A DNA stretch of 64,000 bases from Schizophyllum amplum. Lineage: Eukaryota; Basidiomycota; Agaricomycetes; Agaricales; Schizophyllaceae. Every line of letters starts with the position of its first letter. Within the stretch, counting starts at the first letter, position 1. Positions 56,340 through 64,000 of the stretch are shown in pieces. A model generated the notes under the pieces. It saw only the letters and a program-made list of their open reading frames with translations, was not told the origin of the DNA and did no database searches. Made by a program: the position numbers and the translations under genes. The DNA is taken from positions 1 to 64,000 of the forward strand of contig VDMD01000032.1 of assembly GCA_007026445.1 (NCBI GenBank), written 5' to 3'.

Positions 56340-56790
56340 AACACGATCGAGGGGGTGATTACGGTGATAGAGGAGGGGACCACGATCGAGGGAGCGAGCA
56401 CGACGGTGATTCCCGGAGGGGACGATGTGCTATGGAGGGGACGTGATGTGCGATGGAGGAGGGGGCGACCACAACAATGATCGAGGAGGGGATGTGATGT
56501 GCGATGGAGGGGGGCGGCTACGACGGTGATTGAGAGGAGGGGGGCGACCGCAAGGGTTGAGGAGGGGGGGACCGCAACAATGGTGATGGAGAGGAGGTGA
56601 TAGGCGATGGAGGAGGGGGCGAACGCAACAACGGTTGAAGGGGGGGGGGCGGCATTGTTGAGAAGACGTCTCGGATGCGAGGTAGTTGCCTTCGAGGGCG
56701 TGCGGGCATTGTGTGCGGCGGCGTGCGGGCATGATGCGCGACGGCGTGCGGGCATGATGCGCGACGGCGTGCGGGCATGATGCGACAGAC
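56340..56790. repeat. GACGGTGATTGAGG-type array with boundary module, first block
   Basis: The bias flips to A/G-rich: units like GGGGCGACCACGACGGTGAT and GATGGAGGAGGGGGCGA. It closes with the segment GTTGAGAAGACGTCTCGGAT and onward (from 56653), then four GCGTGCGGGCATGATGCGCGA-type 21-bp repeats to 56785. The same order recurs at 61282-62420. Confidence 0.85.
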
Positions 56791-57711
56791 GTCCTCCCTC
56801 GCCCCTCGCCTCCTCTCCCTCTCGCCCTCGGGTGACTCGCCCTCGCCCTCGCCCTCGGGTGCCCTCTCCCACTCGCCCCTCGCCCTCTCGCCCTCGCCCC
56901 GCCCCTCCTCCTCCTCCTCCTAAGGGTAGGGAGCCCGCCCGCCTGGGTCGACTTGACGAGAGGCAAACCTCGCCCCTCGCCTCTCGTCCACCTCGCCCTC
57001 GCCTCGCCCTCGCCCTCTTGTCCTTCCTCGCCCCCTTCCCACTCGCCCCCTTCTTCGCCTCTCGCCCTCCTCTCCCCCTCGCCCCTCGCCCCCTTGCCCT
57101 CGCCTCCCTCGCCCCGCTCGTCCTCGCCCCTCGCCCCCTCGCCCCCTCTCCCATCGCCGCCCCTCCCCTTCCCCTTCGCCCCCTTCCCCTTCCCCATCCC
57201 CTTCCCCTCGCCCTTCCCTCGCCTCCCCCTCTCCCCCTCCCTTCCTCTCTCGTCCCATCCCTTCGCCCATCCCCTCTTCGCTGGCGAGGGAACCTCCTCG
57301 CCCCTCGCCCTTCCCCTTCCCCCCACCACTCCTTCGCCTCCCTCGCCCCTCGCCCCTCCCTCGCCCTCGCCCCTCCTCCTTCGCCTCGCCCTCCTCGCCC
57401 TCGGGTGACTCCCTCGCCGAGCTCGCCCTCGCCCTCGCCGTCGCAAAGCTCGCCCCTCTTCGCCCCCTTCGTCCCTTCGCCCCGTCCACCTCGCCCTCGC
57501 CTTCCCTCCTTTCCTCTCTCCTCTTCGCCCCCTCCCCCTCCGCCCCCTCCCTCCTCCCTCGCCCCCTCCCTCGCCTCGCCTCGCCCCTCCCCTTCCCTCC
57601 TCGCCCGTCCTCGCCCTCGCCTCCTCAGCCCCGCTCTCCACTCGCCTCGCCCTCCTCCTCCCTCCTCCACTCGCCCTCGGTGAACCTCGCCCTTGCCTCC
57701 TCGCCCCTCGC

Positions 57712-57788
57712 CCCCTTCCCCTTCCCCTTCCCCTTCCCCTTCCCCTTCCCCTTCCCCTTCCCCTTCCCCTTCCCCTTCCCCTTCCCCC
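57712..57788. repeat. (CCCCTT)n hexamer run, about 12 copies
   Basis: A near-perfect hexamer array inside the satellite. It is a homopurine/homopyrimidine mirror repeat, a sequence class able to form triplex DNA. It is not the basidiomycete telomere word (TTAGGG). Confidence 0.9.
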
Positions 57789-60449
57789 TTCCCCCTTCCC
57801 CTTCCCCTCTTCCCCTCACACCCTTCCCCGGCGTCGGCTGTGGTGGCGAGGAGGAATCCTCGCCCCTTCCCCTTCCCCTTCCCCTCGCCCTTCGCCCTTC
57901 TCCCCGTCCCTTCCCCTTCCCCTTCGCCCCCTTCCCCTTCCCCTCGCCCGTGCCCCTTTCCCTTCCCCTTCCCCCCCTCGTCCCCCGGCGGCGAGTGGGA
58001 CTCGCCCCCCTCTTCCCCTCGCCCTCCTTCGCCCCTTCCCCTTCCCCTCCCCATCCCTTCGCCCCTTCCTCAGCTGTGGTGGCGAGTGAGACTCGCCATC
58101 GCCTCCCCTCGCCTTCTCGCGCCCCCATCCCTCCTTCGCCTTCGCCCGTCGCCCCTTCGCCCGCCCGCCCCACCCGTCCGACTGGACGCGAGCCCGCCCG
58201 CCCGCCCCGTACGGCGGACTGGACGCGAGTCCGCCCGCTCGCCCGACTGGACGCGAGTCCGCCCGCCTGGGTCGGCGACGAGTGGCGAGAGTCGGCCCGC
58301 CCGCCCCGTCCTCAAACTGGACGAGATTCGACCCCCTGCCCCTTCCTCTCGCCGTCGCCTCACTCGTCCTCTTCGCCCTTCTCCTTCCCCTTCCCTCCTC
58401 GTCCCTCCTTCCCCTTCCCCTTCATTGCCTTGCGCTCGCCCCTCGCCCTTCCTCGGCTGTGGTGGCGAGGGAACCTCCTCGCCCCCTTCCTCCCCTTCCC
58501 CTCCCTCGCCCGCCCGCCCCCGTCCACCTCCCCCTTCCCCACTCGCCCTCGGGAAGCTCGCCGGGCGCCTTGATGGGAGCCGCCCCTCCCTCCTCCCCCT
58601 TCGCCCCTCGCCCTCGCCTCCCCCTTGCCCTCGTCCTCGCCCCCTCGCCCTCTTCCCTTCGCCTCCCTCGCCTGAGGCGGCGGTGAGGCAGAGCTCTCGC
58701 CTCTCGTCGCCCTTCTCGCCTCTCGCCTCGGACTTGCCTCGCCCCTCGCCCTCCTTCGCCTCGCCCGCCCATCCTCCCTCGCCCCTCCTGCCCTCGCCCC
58801 CTTCCCCTTCCTTCCCGTCCTCGGCTCTCGCATCGCCCTCGCCCTCGGGTGACTCGCCTCCTCGCCCCTCGCGCCCGTCCGCCTCTTCGCCCGTCGCCCG
58901 TCGCCCCTCGCCCGCTTCCTCGCCGGTCGCCCTCGCCGTCGATGCGCTCGCCTCGCCTCCTTCCCCTTCCCCTTCCTCGCCCCTCTTGCCCTCGCCGTCG
59001 CCTCGCCCCTCGCCTCCCTCGCCGAGATTCGACCTCGCCCTCGCCCTCGCCCTCGCCCTCGGGTGACTCCCCCTCGCCTGATGGGAAGCTCGTCATCGTC
59101 GCCGATGGGGAGCTCGACGGCGAGCCTAGATGGGGTACCTCGACGGGCGCCTCGCCGGGAAGCTCGTCGGGAGCCCCGATGGGTGGCTCGCCGGGAAGCT
59201 CGCCCCTCACCCTCGGGATGCCCTCGCCCCCTCGCCCTCGGGAAGCTCGACGGGCGCCTCGCTGGGTACCTCGCCGGGCGCCTCGCCGGGAAGCTCGCCG
59301 GGAGCCACGATGGGGAGCTCGTCATCGTCGCCGTCGATGGGTGGCTCGGAGCCTTGATGGGGAGCTCGTCGGCGAGCCTTGATGGATGCCCTCGCCTCCC
59401 CTCGCCCTTCCTCGGTGCGCTCGCCCTCGGGAGCCTAGATGGGGAGCTCGTCGGGCGCCTTGATGGGAAGCCTCGCCCTCGCCCTCGTTGCGCTCGCCTC
59501 GCCCTCGCTCTCGCCTACGCCTCTCGCCCCCTTCCCCTCCCGTCCTCGCTGGCGAGGTAAGTCCTCGCCTCGTTGCTCTCGCATCGCCCTCGCCCTCGCC
59601 CTCCACTCCCCTTCCCCTTCCCCTTCCCCCCTTCCCCTTCGCCTCACTCGCCCCTTCCCCTCGCACCTCTCGCCCTCGGGTGACTCGCCCCTTCGCCCTC
59701 TCGCCCTCGCCCTCGCCCTCCTCTCCCACTCGCCCCCTCACCTCCCCCCTTCCCCTCCCGTCCCCTTCCCCTCGCCTCCCTCGCCTCGTTGTCCTCGCCT
59801 CGCCCTCTTCCCCGCGCCCCCTCGCCCCCTCGCCCCTTCCCATCCCCTTCGCCCTCCCCTCGCCCCTCGCCCGGGCGCCCCCTTCCTCGCCCCCTTCCCT
59901 CGCCTCCTCTTCGCCCTCCTCTTTGCCCCTCACCGTCGGGTGACTCGCCTCGCCTCGCCCTCGCCTCCCGCGCCCTCCTTCGCCCCTCGCCCCTCGCCTC
60001 CCTCGTCCTCTCCCACTCGCCCGTCGCCCCCTCTTCGCCCCTCGCCCTCGCCCTGGGGAAGCTCGACGGGCGCCTCGCCCCTCGCCCCCTTGCCTCTCGC
60101 CCTCCTCGCCCCCTCGCCCCCTCCCTCTCGCCTCACTCGCCCTCGGGTAACTCGCCCCTCGCCCTCGGGTGACTCGCCTTGCCCTCGCCCTTGCCTGGGT
60201 GGCTCGCCCAGCCTCGCCCTTCGCCCTTCCCCTCGCCTCGCCCTCGCCCCTCGCCCTCCTTCGCCTCGCCTCCCTCGCCCTCGGTGAACCTCGCCCCTTC
60301 CCGCGCCCCCTTCGCCCTTCTTCGCCCCTCTTGCCTCTCCCTCCTTCCCCTTCGCCTTCCCTCGGCTGTGGTGGCGAGTGGGACTCGCCCCCTTCCCCTT
60401 CCCCGGCGGCGAGTGAGACTCGCCCCCTTCCCCTCGTGCCCTTCCCCAT

Positions 60450-60538
60450 CCCCTTCCCCTTCCCCTTCCCCTTCCCCTTCCCCTTCCCCTTCCCCTTCCC
60501 CTTCCCCTTCCCCTTCCCCTTCCCCTTCCCCTTCCCCT
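60450..60538. repeat. (CCCCTT)n hexamer run, about 15 copies
   Basis: A second near-perfect array of the same hexamer in the same orientation, about 2.7 kb from the first. Its purity shows recent slippage. Confidence 0.9.
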
Positions 60539-61281
60539 CTCCTCGCCCCTCGCCCTCGCTCGACGGGCGCCTAGATGGGTACCTCCCCCTCGCCCTCGGT
60601 GAACCTCGCCCGTCGCCCATCGCCCTCCTCGCCCGTCCCTCGCCCCCTTCCCCCTTCCTCAGCCTCCCCGGCGAGGCAAACCTCGCCCCTCGCCGCCCTC
60701 GCCCTCGCCTCGCCCGTCCACCCTCTTCGCCCTCCTCTCCCTTGCCTCTTTGCCCCTCGCCGTCGCCTCGCCCCGTCCTCGCCCCTTCCCCTTCGCCTCC
60801 CCCTTCGCCCTCGGGATGCACTCTCCCACTCGCCCTCGCCTAGATGGGGAGCCTCGCCCTCGCCCTCGTTGCTCTCCCCCTTACCTCTTCGCCCTCGCCC
60901 TCGCCCTCGGTGAACCTCGCCCTCGCCCCCTTCCCCCCTTCCCCTTCCCCTTCCCTTCCCTCCTCGCCCTCCTTCCTTCGCTGGCGAGGCAATCCTCGCC
61001 CCTCCCCCCTGCCGCACCCCCTTCCCCCTTCCCTCCTCAGCTGTGGTGGCGAGTGAGACTCGCCTCTCCCCCTCCTCGCCCTCGCCCTCGGGTGACTCGC
61101 CGTCGATGGGGAGCCTCGCCCCTCGCCCCCTTCCCCTTCCCCTTCCCCTTCCCCTTCGCCCCTCCCGTCCTCGATGGCGAGCGCAATCCTCGCGCCTCGT
61201 CCGCCCCCTCCCTCCTCCCCCTTCGCCCTTCGTCGCCCTTCGCCCCTCCTCGCCCTTCCCTCCCCCTCCCTCTCGCCCGCG

Positions 61282-62420
61282 AACGCGATCGAGGGGGCGA
61301 TTACGACGGTGATCGAGGGAGCGACCGCAAGGATGATCGAGGGAGCGACCACGATGATGGAGGGGGGGCGACCACGACGGTGATCTAGGAGGAGGGGAGC
61401 GATTACGACGTTTGAGGAGGCAGCACGACGGTGATTGAGGAGGGGGCGAACACGACGGTGATTGAGGGAGCGACTACGACGGTGATTGAGGAGGGGGCGA
61501 CTACGACGGTGATTGAGGAGGGGGCGACCGCAAGGATGATGGAGGAGGGGGCGAGCGCAAGGATGATGGAGGGGGGCGAGCGCAACGGTGATGGAGAGGA
61601 GGTGATAGGCGATGGAGGAGGAGGGTGGCCGCAAGGATGATAAAGGGGACGCAGTGTGCGATGGAGGGGGGCGACCACGACGGTGATGGAGGAGGGCGAT
61701 TACGACGGTGATGGAGGGGACGTGACGTGCGATGGAGGAGAGGGGAGTGATTACGACGGTGATGGAGAGGAGGGAGCGCAAGGGTTGAGGAGGAGGGGAG
61801 GGGCGACCGAGACGATGCATGAGGGGGTGAGCGCAACGGTAATGGAGGGGAGGGGCGAACACGACGATGATAGGAGGGGGCCGTGCGATGATGAAGGGAG
61901 GGAGGGGAGGGAGGGAATATGTGCGATGGAGGGGGGCGAGCGCAAGGGTGATGGAGGACGGGACGCGATGTGCGATGGAGGGGAGGGGAGCGAGCACGAC
62001 GGTGATTGAGGGGACGTGACGTGCGATCGAAGGGAGGGGCGACCGCAAGGGTGACGGAGGAGGGCGACTACGACGGTGATTGAGGAGGGCGAACGCAAGG
62101 GTGATTGAGGGGGGCGATTACGACTGTGATCCAGGAGGGGGCGATTACGACGGTGATGGAGAGGAGGAGCGACCGCAACAATGGTGATGGAGGGGACGTG
62201 ACGTGCGATCGAAGGGAGGGGCGACCGCAAGGGTGACGGAGAGGAGGTGATGTGTGATGGAGCGAGGGGGGGGGGGGCGAACGCAACAACGGTTGAAGGG
62301 ACGAGGGGCATTGTTGAGAAGACGTCTCGGATGCGAGATCGTTGCTTTTGAGGGCGGGCATCGTGTTCGACGACGCGCGGGCATCGTGCTCGACTCTGCG
62401 GCAAGGGCCCGTGGGGTTCG
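61282..62420. repeat. GACGGTGATTGAGG-type array with boundary module, second block
   Basis: Units of about 30-33 bp (GGGGCGACTACGACGGTGAT plus TGAGGAG) repeat dozens of times with small changes (CGACCGCAAGGATGATGGAG, CGAGCGCAACGGTGATGGAG). It closes at 62313-62390 with the same GTTGAGAAGACGTCTCGGAT segment and a GAGGGCGGGCATCGTG tail, matching 56653-56720. It is larger than the corresponding first-block array. Confidence 0.9.
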
Positions 62421-63158
62421 TACGACAAGCGCTCGTTCGGTTTGTATGGCAAGGGGGATGTTATCGGTTGCAGAGGCGTAGACGCGAGTGACGAGGAACG
62501 TAGTCGCGGGTGACGGGGGAGGCGTAGCCGCGGGCGAACGGGGGTGTAGACGCGGGTGACGGGAGGCGAAGAAGCGGACGTGGAACGGGTGGCGGAGAGT
62601 GTGTATGCGGGCGAGTTGTTGAAGGGCGTGCGAGCTGTTGAAGGGTGTGCGATCTGTTCGCGTCTGCAGGGGAGGCCGTGACATGGCGGCGCGATCGGCG
62701 GACGCGTCGATCAATGACGCGCGCCGCCCGACCTCTTGTCGTGAACGATCACTGCGACGGACGTCGTCGTTCGAGGCGGTGGACGAACAAGTTGAATGCG
62801 TTGGACTCGCGTTGGACCCACAAACTCAGCACGCCGTACGCTCGGCTCGCGTGCTGCTCGCTGTCGCCTGTACTGACGTGACTCGCGCAGGTCGAGTGTC
62901 GTGCAGGTCGACTCTCGTGGATCATGCACGCCTCTCCCCATCCACTGTCGATACTCACATGTACAAGCCTCTCGTCATACCCCAAATGCAACCAATCTCT
63001 CTCTTTACTCAGTCTCAAAACCTCCATCGCGTCGGTCCGCGCGTTATTTGTTCTCCTTCCTCCCCTTTCCCTCCGTCCTCCCCTTAGCCCCTCCCCTCAC
63101 CTTCTCTTCCGCCATGTCCTATTCACCTCACCTCCCGCTTCCCCTTCACTAACCCGAA
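62421..63158. other. satellite flank, no firm gene
   Basis: 62463-62572 has four loose copies of a GTAGACGCGGGTGACGGG unit. A frame at 62638-63087 (+) lacks recognisable domains and a convincing start, so no gene is called. The last 80 bases before the tRNA locus are C/T-rich. Confidence 0.4.
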
Positions 63159-63221
63159 GCCCTCCTAGCTCAATGACATCACAAAGCCCTGCTAGCTCAG
63201 CTGCAAGCCCTGCTAGCTCAG
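63159..63221 (+). repeat. tandem copies of the tRNA-Thr 5' end
   Basis: GCCCTGCTAGCTCAG, the acceptor strand and first half of the D arm of the tRNA just downstream, occurs at 63186-63200 and 63207-63221, and with one change (GCCCTCCTAGCTCAATG) at 63159-63175. Starts are 27, 21 and 21 bp apart, the last step reaching the tRNA itself at 63228. Each copy contains the core of an A-box promoter (TAGCTCAG), but none continues into the rest of a tRNA. Confidence 0.9.
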
Positions 63222-63227
63222 CTCAAA

Positions 63228-63327
63228 GCCCTGCTAGCTCAGTGGTAGAGCGTCGCACTCGTATCAGCCATTCATTGACACCTGATATACCATGCGAAGG
63301 TCAGTCGTTCAAGTCGGCTGTGGGGCA
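63228..63327 (+). tRNA. tRNA-Thr (anticodon CGT) with intron
   Basis: All arms can be drawn. The acceptor GCCCTGC pairs with GTGGGGC (two G-T wobbles) and the discriminator is A63327. The D arm is GCTC-AGTGGTA-GAGC after TA. The anticodon stem TCGCA/TGCGA encloses C-T-C-G-T-A and, after the intron, A. The variable loop is AGGTC. The T arm AGTCG-TTCAAGT-CGGCT has the invariant TTCAA. The 28-nt intron (63264-63291) sits one base 3' of the anticodon, the standard nuclear position. Anticodon CGT reads ACG (Thr). A T5 run 21 bases downstream can end Pol III transcription. Confidence 0.93.
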
Positions 63328-63347
63328 GTCCAATACCAAATACGGTC

Positions 63348-63352
63348 TTTTT
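63348..63352 (+). terminator. Pol III terminator of tRNA-Thr
   Basis: Five T residues in a row 21 bases after the discriminator base, the usual RNA polymerase III stop signal. Confidence 0.7.
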
Positions 63353-63420
63353 CTCGCCCTCGCCGTCGTCATTCCTCCCCTCTCGCCCTCTCACCCCTCT
63401 CACCCCCATCCTCCCCTCGT

Positions 63421-63504
63421 CCTTCCAGCCTACCCCTTCCACCAGCCTACACCCCTTCCACCAGCCTACACCCCTCCTACCAGCCTACCCCCCCCCCCCC
63501 CCCC
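63421..63504. repeat. 22-bp tandem repeat ending in a C17 run
   Basis: CCAGCCTACACCCCTTCCA-type units repeat three to four times and run into 17 consecutive C residues (63488-63504). Homopolymer length may be a sequencing estimate. Confidence 0.85.
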
Positions 63505-63554
63505 AACCCCCTTTTTATTCACAGGCTCTCGTCGAATCTCATCAAGTCTGAGTC

Positions 63555-64000
63555 TGAGGACGAGTCGGATCTCGTCAAGCCTCCCCGTTCACCCATCGAG
63601 CCGTCCCCCCGGCTTCTCGCCCGTCAAGCCTTCCCGTTCACCCGTCAAGCCTCCCCGTTCGCCCGTCAAGCCTTTACATTCGCCGTCGAGCCAGTTCCCG
63701 TTCGCCCGTCGAGCCTTCCCCCCGGCTTCTCGCCCATTGAACTCGTATCCAGCGGCTTCTCGCCCATCGAACTCGCATCCAGCGGCGCGCGAGTTACCCA
63801 TCGAGCTCGCATCCAGCGGCGCGCGAGCTTCCCATCGAACTCGCATCCCCCGGCTTCTCGCACGACGAGGCGGGCAAGTTTCCCATCGGGCGAGAGGCGA
63901 GCTCCCTCGCCCTCGGGAAGCTCGCCCTCCTCTCCCACTCGCCCGTCGACGAGCTTCCTCGCACGACGGCAATTTCTCCTCGACGAGGGCGGGCTTCTCC
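63555..64000. repeat. tandem repeats at window end
   Basis: CCCGTCAAGCCTCCCCGTTCG units (about 21 bp) at 63560-63720 pass into CCCATCGAACTCGCATCCAG plus CGGCGCGCGAG units (about 30-33 bp) at 63725-63860. The phrases CCTCGGGAAGCTCGCC and CTCTCCCACTCGCCC at the end are the same modules as in the 53.8-61.3-kb satellite, so satellite material resumes beyond the tRNA. No gene is seen. Confidence 0.8.

Larger units (their letters stand above)
56791..61281. repeat. pyrimidine-rich CCCTCG/CCCTTC satellite, second block
   Basis: The composition and modules match 53811-56339, with further hairpins at 57283-57302, 57844-57863, 57990-58006, 58081-58097, 58464-58483, 59551-59569, 60373-60389, 60408-60424, 60670-60687, 60983-61000 and 61048-61064. 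Between 58170 and 58300 a GACTGGACGCGAGTCCGCCCG unit (about 40 bp) is repeated. 59090-59470 is dominated by GATGGG(A/G)AGCTCGTCG-type modules. No gene is called. Confidence 0.9.

Noticed and set aside
55556..58054. Very long open frames (up to ~830 codons) in the pyrimidine-rich satellite on both strands
   Set aside because: They arise because CTCGCC/CCCTTC words rarely form stop codons in any frame; the products are Arg/Gly/Glu or Pro/Ser runs without domain, start context or splice pattern.
53811..61281. Telomere or subtelomere repeat
   Set aside because: The hexamers are CCCTCG and CCCCTT, not the basidiomycete CCCTAA/TTAGGG, and unique genes and a tRNA occur on both sides.

Overview
The window looks like a chromosome segment from a basidiomycete fungus, most likely an agaricomycete such as a polypore. 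Introns are short (45-60 nt, with GT(A/G)NGT donors), there are expanded F-box families, a KDZ-type transposase, a MYND-finger protein, and proteins rich in Ser, Pro and Arg. The organism and its clade are inferred from gene style; no single marker identifies the species.

Layout. 1-2.8 kb: the 3' part of a multi-exon KDZ transposase. 2.8-9.4 kb: repeat-rich DNA with a 416-bp hAT-like MITE carrying a perfect 8-bp target-site duplication, a broken copy of a Lys/Ala-rich repeat protein, and purine-rich minisatellites. 10.2-19.7 kb: two ordinary-looking convergent host genes, a ~2024-residue disordered protein (+) and a MYND-type zinc-finger protein (-). 20.7-22.5 kb: a longer, inverted copy of the Lys/Ala-rich repeat gene, so the two host genes sit between inverted copies of one dispersed repeat. 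25.0-28.6 kb: two paralogous F-box-like genes, tail to tail. 32.0-50.1 kb: a large palindromic segmental duplication. Its left arm is F-box gene, GFLY-repeat gene, mitochondrial-carrier relic; the right arm is the same set in mirror order. A further F-box gene and a third GFLY-repeat gene lie between the arms. 51.6-53.4 kb: a fourth, frameshifted GFLY-repeat copy. 53.8-62.4 kb: a very large pyrimidine-rich satellite (CCCTCG/CCCTTC words with at least sixteen small hairpin modules) organised as two ~5.6-kb macro-units. 63.2 kb: an intron-containing tRNA-Thr(CGT) gene preceded by tandem copies of its own first 15-17 bases.

The most interesting content is an uncharacterised protein family, here called GFLY-repeat, with four members in 19 kb. 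It has three internal repeats with cores GFLY(Y/F/W)...(I/V/L)RFR/RLR...G.DLL(L)PD..TPW and Arg-rich, presequence-like N termini. Two members are kept 97% alike over exon 2, while the rest of the palindrome has diverged, which suggests gene conversion; one member is broken; one has lost an intron. Percent identities are hand counts from my own alignments. Exon boundaries were chosen by reading frame, splice signals and paralogue comparison, without transcript data.
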